From Alteromonas sp. BL110 (GTDB lineage Bacteria; Pseudomonadota; Gammaproteobacteria; Enterobacterales; Alteromonadaceae), in assembly GCF_003443615.1 (NCBI RefSeq), contig NZ_CP031967.1, positions 558,001 through 622,000 of the forward strand: 64,000 nt of DNA, given 5' to 3'. Numbering within the stretch: the first letter of the stretch is position 1; the number at the start of each line of letters is the position of its first letter. The notes under the pieces are model-generated. The model did not search any database. It was given only the letters and a program-made list of their open reading frames with translations, and was not told the origin of the DNA. Of this stretch, positions 45,258 to 53,705 are shown piece by piece. The position numbers and the translations under genes were made by a program.

Positions 45258-46022
45258 TTATTTCTCCAATACGGCTAACAGTTTATCGTAGGCATTTACA
45301 CCTCTTGTCTTAGGATACGCAGCAGAGATAGGAAGCTGTACCAGACTCGCATCCCTAAAATGAGTATCCACCGGGATGACACCTTCCCATACACGTTCAC
45401 CGTAATCACTCATTAAACGCTTTCTCGACGCTAGTGCGGCGTTTGTTCGTTTATCGAACATAGTAGGAATAATTAGGGTATCAAAAGACTTATCTAATGA
45501 ACGCCCCATTATTTCCATAGTGCGTATCATTCTATCTAAGCCTTTAAGCGCCAAATATTCTGTCTGAGTCGGAACAATAACCTTATCACATGCCGCTAGG
45601 GCATTAACCATTAGCACTCCCAAAACAGGGGGGCAGTCGATGATAGCAAAGTCGAACTCACTGGCTATTTTAGCAAGTGCTTTTTTTAGCACTAAGCCCA
45701 TCCCCTGCTCGCTTCCCATGGTTCTGTCTAACGTCGCTAATGCCATGGTAGCGGGTAGCACATATAGATTGTCGAGCTTTGTAGGACTGAGACAGTCCAT
45801 TACATTATCGGCAGTAATCTCGTTAGACTTAATAAAAATGTCGTAAACAGAATGGCTTGTCGCTTCTGCATCAATACCAAAATAGTAACTAAGCGATGCG
45901 TGGGGATCGGTATCTATCATAAGCACTCGCTTGCCCTTTTGAGCGAGCAAGCCGCCAAGGCTTACGGTTGTAGTAGTTTTACCTACCCCGCCTTTTTGAT
46001 TTGCCACAGTCCACACTTTCAT
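45258..46022 (-). CDS. parC: ParC, ParA/Soj-type ATPase for polar placement of chemotaxis proteins
   Basis: P-loop ATPase of ~254 residues. The deviant Walker A KGGVGKTTTT is at ~9-18 and FAIIDCPPVLGVL at ~112-124. Related to ParA/MinD; in Vibrio the copy in this operon, ParC, recruits chemotaxis arrays to the flagellar pole. I chose the ATG at 46022 (MKVWTVANQKGG); the longer frame starts with TTG. Lies between cheB and parP (7 bp before parP), with no parB gene nearby, so it is not a plasmid or chromosome partition system. Confidence 0.88.
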   Translation of the reverse strand: MKVWTVANQKGGVGKTTTTVSLGGLLAQKGKRVLMIDTDPHASLSYYFGIDAEATSHSVYDIFIKSNEITADNVMDCLSPTKLDNLYVLPATMALATLDRTMGSEQGMGLVLKKALAKIASEFDFAIIDCPPVLGVLMVNALAACDKVIVPTQTEYLALKGLDRMIRTMEIMGRSLDKSFDTLIIPTMFDKRTNAALASRKRLMSDYGERVWEGVIPVDTHFRDASLVQLPISAAYPKTRGVNAYDKLLAVLEK

Positions 46023-46050
46023 AATTACTGTTCCATTACTGTTCAAACTG

Positions 46051-47181
46051 CTATCGCATTTCGGTTTGAACGCAACTGCTTATATCATCAATATTAATGT
46101 TTTTACTCGATATATTAGCCACAGCGACAGCTTGAGGCATACCGTAAACCACACAGGAGTCTTGGTCTTGCGCCCAAATAGTCGCGCCCTTATCCTTGAG
46201 TATTCGACAACCCTCTCTACCATCTGCCCCCATACCCGTTAAGATGATACCAAGCACGTCGCCCCCATAGACTTTAGCCAGCGAGCTAAAGGTCAGGTCT
46301 ACACTTGGCTTATAATTCACCTTATCAGACTGGCTTGCATCAACGATGGAAATTCGCTTTTTGCTACCGATAGATTCAAGCAACATTTGCTTTCCTCCAG
46401 GGGCAAGATAAGCGTGCCCAGGTGCTAAAATATCGCCATGCTCTGCTTCTTTCACTTTAATTTTACAGTTAGTATCTAAACGCTGTGCAAATGCAGTAGT
46501 GAAAGTCCCGGGCATATGCTGCACGAGTAAAATAGGGTAAGGAAAATCTGCAGGTAATGGAGAAAGCACTTTTTGAAGTGCAACCGGTCCACCTGTGGAC
46601 GCCCCAATAGCTAAACATCTGTACTGTTTACCCGTTGCTCTCACTGAGGAAACGGTAGGCTGCTTGTCGGCGCCTCTATGACCAGAAAGCAAACCCGATG
46701 TTTTGAAAAAAGCTTGTTTGGGCGCGTTGTCAGGAAGTTTTCTCGTCTCTGCTGTGCGAAGAGATGGGCGCTTCACGCCCAGACCTCTTCGCGCGATCAA
46801 CCTGACTTTAGTGCAAAGTAATCGCGACGCATCTTTTCTATCTTTGGCTATGTCTTCGAATTTCTTGGGTAAAAAATCGAGCGCGCCAGCTTCCAACGCA
46901 TCTAGCGTTGCCTGCGCGCCATGATGTGTTAATGATGAAAACATTAAAATCGGCGTCGGACGTTTATCCATAATAGCCTTAACGGCCGAAATACCGTCCA
47001 TAACAGGCATTTCAACGTCCATTGTTATTACATCAGGCTTAAGAGCTTCCGCTTTGTCTAATGCATCACGTCCGTTTCTTGCTTCACCTATAACCTCGAG
47101 TTCTCTATCCCCTTCGAGAATTTCTCTTACTCGACGGCGATAAAAAGTCGAGTCGTCCACGACTAGGACTTTAAAGACCAT
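46051..47181 (-). CDS. cheB: Chemotaxis response regulator / protein-glutamate methylesterase CheB
   Basis: Removes methyl groups from chemoreceptors to set adaptation. 376 residues: receiver domain (1-~120) with Asp55 (VITMDVEMP) as phosphorylation site, a linker of ~60 residues, and a C-terminal methylesterase domain with the catalytic triad region IGASTGGPVALQ, VQHMPGTF and ILTGMGADGREG. Follows cheA. No cheR is in view; in related genomes it lies in another flagellar block. Confidence 0.95.
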   Translation of the reverse strand: MVFKVLVVDDSTFYRRRVREILEGDRELEVIGEARNGRDALDKAEALKPDVITMDVEMPVMDGISAVKAIMDKRPTPILMFSSLTHHGAQATLDALEAGALDFLPKKFEDIAKDRKDASRLLCTKVRLIARRGLGVKRPSLRTAETRKLPDNAPKQAFFKTSGLLSGHRGADKQPTVSSVRATGKQYRCLAIGASTGGPVALQKVLSPLPADFPYPILLVQHMPGTFTTAFAQRLDTNCKIKVKEAEHGDILAPGHAYLAPGGKQMLLESIGSKKRISIVDASQSDKVNYKPSVDLTFSSLAKVYGGDVLGIILTGMGADGREGCRILKDKGATIWAQDQDSCVVYGMPQAVAVANISSKNINIDDISSCVQTEMR

Positions 47182-47209
47182 GGATTATCATTCCTGTTAA
47201 TTCATCGCC

Positions 47210-49444
47210 TTACTTGATAGGTTTACGCGCGTACCGTTTGAGCAGGCTCGGAACATCTAAAATTAGGGCAATTCCACCGTCTGAAGTAATTGTTGCGCCC
47301 GCCATACCAGGCGTACCCTGCAACAATGCATCAAGTGGTTTAATAACAACTTCTTCCTGGCCTATCAGCGCGTCTACGACAAATCCAACTTGCTGCGTAC
47401 CAATTTGTACCACAACAACATGCCCCTTTTCTTTGTTAATGTTTTTAGGGCCTCGGATTAGCCATTCGCCAAGGAAGAACAATGGGATTGCTTTTGAACG
47501 AACTATCATTGTTAGCTGGCCATCCACCGTATTGGTCTTCTTGATGTCCATGTTTATTATTTCGTTCACCGCACCTAATGGTAACGCAAAGGTCTGTTTT
47601 CCTACAACAATCATTAGTGTGGGTAGGATCGCAAGCGTTAACGGTACCTTGATATCTAAACGTGTACCTTTTCCTAACTGCGAATCTATATTGATGGTAC
47701 CGTTGAGCTGGTTAATCTTAGTTTTAACCACATCCATGCCCACACCACGACCAGAAATATCGCTAATTTCGGTTTTAGTAGAAAAGCCTGGTGCAAAAAT
47801 AAGGTTAAACGCTTCAACATCAGACATGCGAGCTGCTGCGTCTGCGTCCAATACGCCACGGCTAATGGCAATTTCTTTTAGCTTCTCGGCATCCATACCC
47901 TTACCGTCGTCTTCGATGGTAAGAAGAATATGATCGCCTTCTTGAGATGCTGAAAGCTGAACCGTACCCATGCGAGGCTTACCTGCCGCTGCACGGTCGT
48001 CCGGCATTTCTATTCCGTGGTCGACAGAGTTTCTCACCAAATGCACTAGCGGGTCGGCCAATGCTTCAACCAAGTTTTTATCTAAATCTGTCTCTTCACC
48101 TACAAGCTCTAAGGTAATTTCTTTCTTTAAGCTTCTAGCTAGGTCACGTACAACACGAGGAAATCGGCCAAACACTTTCTTAATAGGCTGCATGCGGGTT
48201 TTCATTACCGCACCTTGCAAGTCACCCGTCACTACATCTAGGTTAGCAATGGCCTTTGACATACTCTCGTCATTGCTGTTGATTCCCAAACTTATCAGTC
48301 TGTTTCTAACGAGTACGAGTTCGCCGACCATATTCATAATTTGATCTAAACGCTTAGTATCTACACGTACTGTGGTCTCAGCAGGTGGTGGAGCAGGTGC
48401 CCCTTTTTTATCATCTTTCTTGGCAGGCGCTTTTGGCGCAGCTGCTTTGCTCGCTTTTGCTGGACTCGTTGCACTAGGTGCAGGCTTCGCCTTAGGCGCA
48501 GCTGCAGCGCTTGACGCTGCTTGCTTTGCTTTTTGAACTGCTTCGGTAGCCGCTTTGTCTACATTAGGTTCAGGTGCCGATGGAGCAGAGTCTTGTTTAG
48601 TTGGCCCTTGACCGGAGCCGTGAAGCTGATCAAGCAGCGCTTCAAATTCATCGTCGGTGATTTCTTCGTCACCTGCACTATTTGCCGGGGCAGCTGCTGA
48701 TGCTGCTTCTGGAGCGCTTTTTTCGTCCCCACCAAACTGACCTTTTCCGTGCAGGTCATCTAACAGCGCTTCGAACTCTTCATCAGTAATATCATCACTG
48801 TCTGTGCTCGCCGCTGGTGCTGTCGTTTGTGCAGGCTCTGCTTTAGCTGACGCCGACTTCCCTGGTGCACCACCTCCGTGAAGCTCGTCAAGGAGAGCCT
48901 CAAACTCATCTTCAGTGATTTCTTCTATACCGCCGCTATTTTCAGTGGTATCCGATGGCGCAGGCACTGGTTCGTCTATAACTAATTCTGGCTCTTCTGC
49001 AACGACCTCGGGCTCAGCCGCGCTTGCATTATCAAAAATGTTTTCATCTGGAGATTCTGGGCGGCTGAGTTTGTGTAACACATCGACGAGTTGTGCATCT
49101 GCAGGCTCTAAAGGCTCCTGAGCTTTCACTCGTTCAAACATTTCAACTACCACATCAGTGGCTTGCAAAATGATATCCATTAACTCAGGCGTTAGCGTTC
49201 GTTGGCCGTTGCGCATGACGTCAAAGACGTTTTCAGCACCATGACAAATCTCCACTAACTCAGTAAGAGAAAGGAAGCCCGCTCCCCCTTTTACTGTGTG
49301 ATAGCCGCGAAAGATTGCGTTAAGCAAATCCGCGTCTTCAGGATTGTTCTCAAGATCAACGAGCTGTTCTTGTAATTGTTCAAGTATCTCTCCAGCTTCA
49401 ACTAGAAAGTCCTGTAATATTTCCTCGTCAACATCAAACGACAT
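47210..49444 (-). CDS. cheA: Chemotaxis histidine kinase CheA
   Basis: Autophosphorylating kinase of the chemotaxis complex, 744 residues. Hpt domain with His49 (FRGYHTVKGGAGFL); long linker (~135-360) rich in Ala/Pro with three copies of a motif EITxDEFEALLDxLHG at ~175, 218 and 261; dimerisation helices (TVRVDTKRLDQIMNMVGELVLVRNRL); ATPase domain with N box HLVRNSVDHGIE and GRGVGMDVV; C-terminal CheW-like domain ending ILDVPSLLKRYAR. No clear CheY-binding P2 domain is seen. Between cheZ and cheB. The linker repeats are discussed under findings. Confidence 0.96.
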   Translation of the reverse strand: MSFDVDEEILQDFLVEAGEILEQLQEQLVDLENNPEDADLLNAIFRGYHTVKGGAGFLSLTELVEICHGAENVFDVMRNGQRTLTPELMDIILQATDVVVEMFERVKAQEPLEPADAQLVDVLHKLSRPESPDENIFDNASAAEPEVVAEEPELVIDEPVPAPSDTTENSGGIEEITEDEFEALLDELHGGGAPGKSASAKAEPAQTTAPAASTDSDDITDEEFEALLDDLHGKGQFGGDEKSAPEAASAAAPANSAGDEEITDDEFEALLDQLHGSGQGPTKQDSAPSAPEPNVDKAATEAVQKAKQAASSAAAAPKAKPAPSATSPAKASKAAAPKAPAKKDDKKGAPAPPPAETTVRVDTKRLDQIMNMVGELVLVRNRLISLGINSNDESMSKAIANLDVVTGDLQGAVMKTRMQPIKKVFGRFPRVVRDLARSLKKEITLELVGEETDLDKNLVEALADPLVHLVRNSVDHGIEMPDDRAAAGKPRMGTVQLSASQEGDHILLTIEDDGKGMDAEKLKEIAISRGVLDADAAARMSDVEAFNLIFAPGFSTKTEISDISGRGVGMDVVKTKINQLNGTINIDSQLGKGTRLDIKVPLTLAILPTLMIVVGKQTFALPLGAVNEIINMDIKKTNTVDGQLTMIVRSKAIPLFFLGEWLIRGPKNINKEKGHVVVVQIGTQQVGFVVDALIGQEEVVIKPLDALLQGTPGMAGATITSDGGIALILDVPSLLKRYARKPIK
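48605..48928 (-). repeat. Three in-frame repeats in the CheA linker
   Basis: Coding repeats of the motif EI-T/D-xEFEALLDxLHGxG begin at residues ~175, 218 and 261, exactly 43 residues apart. Between them are Ala/Pro/Ser-rich spacers. Both the motif and the regular spacing are read directly from the translation. Confidence 0.85.
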
Positions 49445-49456
49445 GCACCCGCTCCC

Positions 49457-50212
49457 CTAAAAACCTAAGCTAGACAGAAGATCATCCACATCATCTTGAC
49501 CTGAAACGACGTCATCTCGTTTTTCAGCATCAATAATTGGGCCTTCTGCCTCTACACCATCAACCTTATCGGCCTTAACGCTGGATGGTTTAGTTTGTTC
49601 TGCACCGTCACGTTCGCCAAACATAGTAAGCATGTTTACAAGGCTTTCTTCGACTTCTTTAACCAAGTCGATAACGCGACGAATCACCTGTCCAGTTAAG
49701 TCTTGATAACCTTGTGCCATCAAAACTTCAGTAAGTAACTGTGTAAGTTTAGCTGACTGATTCGAACCGTCTTCCAACAATTCGTCTAAGTCTGCACATA
49801 AAACCTTAAACTCACCCAACTCAATCTGGCGGTTCATCAGCTTTTTCCACTCTGGCATAACCTTTTCGATTCGCTCTGCGAGCAATTCAGCGATGGGCAT
49901 GCTTGCCTCAACGGCATCCATAGTAGTATTAGCAGCTTTTTCGGTTTCTTCAATTACGTAGGTAAGGCGGGACTGAGCATCAGGGATATCATCTGTCGCC
50001 AAATTTTTGATGCGGTCGTCTATTTGAAAGTTGTTTAAAGCGTCGTGGAGTTGACGCGTTAGCTTTCCTACTTCAGCGAATAACTCAACGTTTTCTTTCA
50101 TTGAGACAGCTTCAAGTAGTGCGTTAGCTGAAGCTTTGTCACCTTCTTCAAGAAAAGTGACAAGTTGCTTTGCTTCTTCTAACGATATTGGAACGTTTAC
50201 ATTCGTTGACAT
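49457..50212 (-). CDS. cheZ: Protein phosphatase CheZ
   Basis: Dephosphorylates CheY-P. 251 residues, almost all helical. The catalytic region MAQGYQDLTGQVIRRVIDLV contains the Gln (YQDLTGQ) used as active-site residue. The C-terminal tail DDVDDLLSSLGF is the CheY-binding peptide, joined by an acidic flexible linker. Between cheY and cheA on one transcript. Confidence 0.94.
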   Translation of the reverse strand: MSTNVNVPISLEEAKQLVTFLEEGDKASANALLEAVSMKENVELFAEVGKLTRQLHDALNNFQIDDRIKNLATDDIPDAQSRLTYVIEETEKAANTTMDAVEASMPIAELLAERIEKVMPEWKKLMNRQIELGEFKVLCADLDELLEDGSNQSAKLTQLLTEVLMAQGYQDLTGQVIRRVIDLVKEVEESLVNMLTMFGERDGAEQTKPSSVKADKVDGVEAEGPIIDAEKRDDVVSGQDDVDDLLSSLGF

Positions 50213-50246
50213 CCAGTAAACCTCATTTATCTGGTGAGCGTCTGGA

Positions 50247-50630
50247 TCAACCTAAACGTTCGAATATTTTATCTAGTTTTTCTTTGAGCGTTGCGGCGGT
50301 GAAGGGTTTAACAACGTAGCCATTCACACCCGCTTGGGCAGCGGCTACAATCTGTTCCTTCTTCGCTTCGGCGGTCACCATAAGCACTGGCAGATGCTTA
50401 AGTTTGTCATCGGCTCTAATCGCGCGGAGCAGATCTATGCCCTGCATACCAGGCATGTTCCAATCAGTAACAACGAAGTCGAAATCGCCTTGTTGTAACA
50501 TAGGTAATGCGGTGCTTCCGTCATCCGCTTCCTGGATATTGGCAAAACCCAAATCTTTAAGCAGGTTTTTGATGATTCGTCTCATGGTTGAAAAGTCATC
50601 GACCACGAGAATTTTCATGCTTTTGTCCAA
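50247..50630 (-). CDS. cheY: Chemotaxis response regulator CheY
   Basis: Single-domain receiver that binds FliM to change motor direction when phosphorylated. From the TTG at 50630 it has ~127 residues: acidic pocket Asp11-Asp12 ([12 protein letters not shown]), phosphorylation site Asp56 ([12 protein letters not shown]), Thr ([10 protein letters not shown]) and Lys (GYVVKPF), all intact. I prefer the TTG because GGAGG ends 5 nt before it and the N-terminus MDKSMKIL then has the length of Vibrio CheY. GTG 50642 (which contains the GGAGG) and ATG 50618 are alternatives. Follows fliA. Confidence 0.93.
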   Translation of the reverse strand: MDKSMKILVVDDFSTMRRIIKNLLKDLGFANIQEADDGSTALPMLQQGDFDFVVTDWNMPGMQGIDLLRAIRADDKLKHLPVLMVTAEAKKEQIVAAAQAGVNGYVVKPFTAATLKEKLDKIFERLG

Positions 50631-50635
50631 AATAG

Positions 50636-50640
50636 CCTCC
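50636..50640 (-). promoter_or_regulatory. Ribosome site that sets a TTG start for cheY
   Basis: GGAGG on the minus strand is 5 nt before a TTG codon and 17 nt before the first ATG. This favours the unusual TTG start. Confidence 0.6.
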
Positions 50641-50666
50641 ACTGAGGGGTTAATTGTTATTAATTT

Positions 50667-51398
50667 CTATTCTTCGTCAGCTTGCCACGATTTCATTCGT
50701 GATTTGAGTTTTAACATGGCTTGACTATGAATTTGACTGACTCTCGACTCACTTACGTCAAGAACCTCGCCTATTTCTCTTAAGTTTAGTTCTTCATCAT
50801 AGTAAAGTGAAAGAACAATTGCTTCTCGCTCCGGTAATGTCGTTATTGCATGGGCCAGCGCTTTTTGAAATGCGCCCTGCATTAAATCTTCTAACGGTGC
50901 ATCACTGCCTCGACTTTGCTCAGTAGTGATCACATCTTCCGACACACCTAAATCTTCAATGCCCACCAACTTTCCAGCATTTACTTCATTGAGCATCTGG
51001 TGATAATCCTGCAAGCTCACATTGAGCTTGTCAGCAATATCGGAATCTCGTGCGTCGCGCCCAGTTTCACTTTCCACCTGGGATATCGCTTCAGTTATCG
51101 CGCGACCATTTCGGTGAACAGAACGTGGCGTCCAATCACCTTTGCGTATTTCGTCCAGCATGGCACCGCGAATGCGGATACCTGCAAAGGTTTCAAAGCT
51201 GGCGCCTTTTGACCCATCAAAGTTTCTAGCGGCCTCTAGCAAACCAATCATGCCTGATTGAATAAGGTCATCAACAAGAACACTCGCAGGCAGGCGCGCC
51301 ATCAAATGGTGCGCAATACGCTTAACCAGAGGCGCATGTCTTTCGACTAATTGCGATTTATCTGTTTGCTGTTGATAAGCGGCTGCCTTGCTGTTCAA
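50667..51398 (-). CDS. fliA: Flagellar sigma factor FliA (sigma-28)
   Basis: Directs RNA polymerase to late flagellar and chemotaxis promoters. 243 residues. Region 2 is VKRIAHHLMARLPASVLVDDLIQSGMIGLLEAARNFD ... RIRGAMLDEIRKGDW, and region 4 is LPEREAIVLSLYYDEELNLREIGEVLDVSESRVSQIHSQAMLKLKSRM. The absence of region 1 and the short length are normal for this class. Its start overlaps the flhG stop by 4 bp. The anti-sigma FlgM is not in the window. Confidence 0.96.
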   Translation of the reverse strand: MNSKAAAYQQQTDKSQLVERHAPLVKRIAHHLMARLPASVLVDDLIQSGMIGLLEAARNFDGSKGASFETFAGIRIRGAMLDEIRKGDWTPRSVHRNGRAITEAISQVESETGRDARDSDIADKLNVSLQDYHQMLNEVNAGKLVGIEDLGVSEDVITTEQSRGSDAPLEDLMQGAFQKALAHAITTLPEREAIVLSLYYDEELNLREIGEVLDVSESRVSQIHSQAMLKLKSRMKSWQADEE

Positions 51399-52261
51399 CG
51401 TTGACTTCCTACGGCTTTTTCTGCAACTAATTGTTCAATGAAAAATTCTAAGTGGCCACCGGGCTGAGCTGGAATAGGCCAAGTAAGCGCCCTGTTTGCT
51501 AACTTAGTTATCGCTACGGCTGCAGGAGAGCCAGGAAAAGCATCAACAATCGCAGTTTGCTTACGCACCGCTTTGCGAATATTCTCGTCAAATGGCACCG
51601 TTGCCACTAATTCTAGTGCAACATCGAGAAAACGCCCCGTCACTTTACTTAATTTGCTAAATAATTCCTGTCCTTCTCGCACATCGCGAACCATATTGGC
51701 CACAACTTTAAAGCGAAAAACACCGTGTTCACGGTTAAGGATTTTTATCAGCGCATAAGCATCAGTTAACGATGTTGGCTCATCGCAAACCACCACCATG
51801 ATATCCTGGGATGCTTTAGAAAAGCTTAATACCATATCTGAGATGCCAGCCGCGGTGTCGACAATTAATACGTCTATTTGAGAACGCAGCTCGCTAAACG
51901 CTCTTATCAAGCCAGCGTGCTGTGTGGGTGAAAGTTCTGCCATTGACTGGGTACCAGACGTGGCAGGAGCAATCTTAATACCGTGAGGGCCGGTTACTAA
52001 AACCTCGTCCAACGTGCACTCACCAGAGAGTACGTGAGATAGGTTTTTCTCAACTCGTAGGCCTAACATCACATCTACGTTTGCAAGACCAAGGTCCGCG
52101 TCAAGAACCATTACACGCTTGCCCTGCTTCGCCATGGCGATAGCAGTGTTAAGTGTAATGTTTGTTTTACCTACGCCACCTTTACCACCAGTGACGGCGA
52201 TTACTTTGATTAACCGTGATTGCTTCATTTTTCTTAAGCTACTCGCTTGATCGTCAATCAT
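51395..52261 (-). CDS. flhG: FlhG (FleN), MinD-like ATPase controlling flagellar number
   Basis: 288 residues. The deviant Walker A GGKGGVGKTN at ~25-34, VMVLDADLGLANVDVMLG, and VLIVDTAAGISDMVLSF mark the MinD/FleN family. In polar-flagellated bacteria FlhG limits flagellar number by opposing FlhF and the master regulator. It starts 5 bp after flhF. No membrane-targeting change is evident. Confidence 0.94.
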   Translation of the reverse strand: MIDDQASSLRKMKQSRLIKVIAVTGGKGGVGKTNITLNTAIAMAKQGKRVMVLDADLGLANVDVMLGLRVEKNLSHVLSGECTLDEVLVTGPHGIKIAPATSGTQSMAELSPTQHAGLIRAFSELRSQIDVLIVDTAAGISDMVLSFSKASQDIMVVVCDEPTSLTDAYALIKILNREHGVFRFKVVANMVRDVREGQELFSKLSKVTGRFLDVALELVATVPFDENIRKAVRKQTAIVDAFPGSPAAVAITKLANRALTWPIPAQPGGHLEFFIEQLVAEKAVGSQR

Positions 52262-52266
52262 ACTGC

Positions 52267-53694
52267 TTATGCTGTTTTAATTGCGTTGTTACCACTAGTA
52301 TGATTCAAACCGTACTTTTTATAAAGCTTTGCAGCAGCGGAAACCAAAGATTTCGCTTCTGCAATCTTAATGTCTTCAGGCACTTTTTGACCATCGGTGA
52401 CATAACTAACCGGTAGTTGGTATTCAACCGCTGCACTAAGTACCTCTCCTAAAGAGTAGCACTCATCTAACTTTGTGAAAATACAGCCACTTAGTTCAAT
52501 ATCGTCATACGCTTGAATGATTCTCTGCAAAGCCGGATATTGCGTATTGGCTTGCGCAACCAAATATTTTTTAACTTTTGGCATTTGGCCACTGTCGAAC
52601 TGCTTAATTTGCTTAATTAATCGACTATCACGCTGACTAAAACCTGCTGTATCAATCAATATTAGTCGCTTATGACGAAGTTGAAACAATAAATCTGCAA
52701 GTTCTTCACTAGTTTGCGCTTTTCGCACAGTACAGCCAATAATTTTTCCGTATGTCGCGAGCTGCTCATAGGCTGCAATTCTATACGTATCAATGGTTAT
52801 CATAGCCACCGATTCTGCACCGTATTTCTGCGCGTAGCGGGCGGCCAACTTTGCAACAGTGGTTGTTTTACCTGTACCAGTAGGCCCAACTAGCGCAACG
52901 GCACCTTGTGAACTAAGTATATCGTTTCCGGTCACATTTATGCGATTAGCCAATAGGTTAAGAAGATATACCCATGCGTCACGTTCGTTGTAATGAGCCG
53001 GTGTGTAGCTAATAAGCTGTGTTGCAAGTGCACTACTTAAACCCATATCGGTTAATCGCGTGACCAAGTATTGATGAACAGGTTTTTGACGCTTATTCTT
53101 CGCTTCCATCAAATCCGCAACTTGATACTGTAATACGTCGCGAAGTGAAGCTAACTCTTCTTTGATTTGAGCCAGTTCAGCAGACTGAGATACTGGTGTT
53201 TCACCCATACTTGACGCCTGGTGCTCAGGAAAAGTCTCTTGCTCGACAACATCTTGAGCTGGCGATTGTGTGCCAAGGTCGTCGATAAACGCTTCTGAAA
53301 AATCTAAGTGAGATGCAATTTCGTTGGCGTGCTTAGCGTTCGCTGACATAGGCTGTGTTGGTTGGGCAGAACTGCTGGCTTCTGCGTTTCCACCATGCTG
53401 CTTTTCCAGCAACGCTCTTAAGCTGTCAGGACCGTCGTCACCAATAATTTCACTTAAGCTAGGCACAGACTTTTGGCCAGGCGTTTTTGCCGCAGCTTGC
53501 GGTGCCGCCTTAGGCGTGAAAAGCTTAGCTTCAGGCTCTTTGTCGTAGGCTGCTACAAGCTCGATGCCGTCAGCGACTTTGCGATTCGACATGATCACCG
53601 CATCGCTGCCCAACTCAGCTTTAACTTGGCTTAGCGCCTCACGCATATCTTTGCCGAAGAAACGTCTAATTTTCATTGCAACCTCTCCAATCAC
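52267..53694 (-). CDS. flhF: FlhF, SRP-type GTPase for polar flagellar placement
   Basis: 475 residues: an N-terminal basic/B region (MKIRRFFGKDMREALSQVKAELGSDAVIMSNRKVADGIELVAA), a variable linker (~70-180), an N domain, and a GTPase G domain with P-loop GPTGTGKTTTVAKLAARYA, IDTYRIAAYEQL, LIDTAGFSQRD and TKLDE. It recruits early flagellar parts to the pole. The ATG may be at 53676 (MKIRRFFGK), six residues in; both are possible. Between flhA and flhG. Confidence 0.95.
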   Translation of the reverse strand: MIGEVAMKIRRFFGKDMREALSQVKAELGSDAVIMSNRKVADGIELVAAYDKEPEAKLFTPKAAPQAAAKTPGQKSVPSLSEIIGDDGPDSLRALLEKQHGGNAEASSSAQPTQPMSANAKHANEIASHLDFSEAFIDDLGTQSPAQDVVEQETFPEHQASSMGETPVSQSAELAQIKEELASLRDVLQYQVADLMEAKNKRQKPVHQYLVTRLTDMGLSSALATQLISYTPAHYNERDAWVYLLNLLANRINVTGNDILSSQGAVALVGPTGTGKTTTVAKLAARYAQKYGAESVAMITIDTYRIAAYEQLATYGKIIGCTVRKAQTSEELADLLFQLRHKRLILIDTAGFSQRDSRLIKQIKQFDSGQMPKVKKYLVAQANTQYPALQRIIQAYDDIELSGCIFTKLDECYSLGEVLSAAVEYQLPVSYVTDGQKVPEDIKIAEAKSLVSAAAKLYKKYGLNHTSGNNAIKTA

Positions 53695-53705
53695 CCAGTG
53701 TCAGA

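Noticed and set aside
45258..46022. ParA-type gene as part of a plasmid or prophage partition system
   Set aside because: No parB, no parS-like repeats and no phage genes; the place between cheB and a CheW-like gene fits ParC.
47214..47933. 239-codon plus-strand open frame inside cheA
   Set aside because: Shadow of cheA on the opposite strand; composition follows the codon pattern of cheA and no family is seen.
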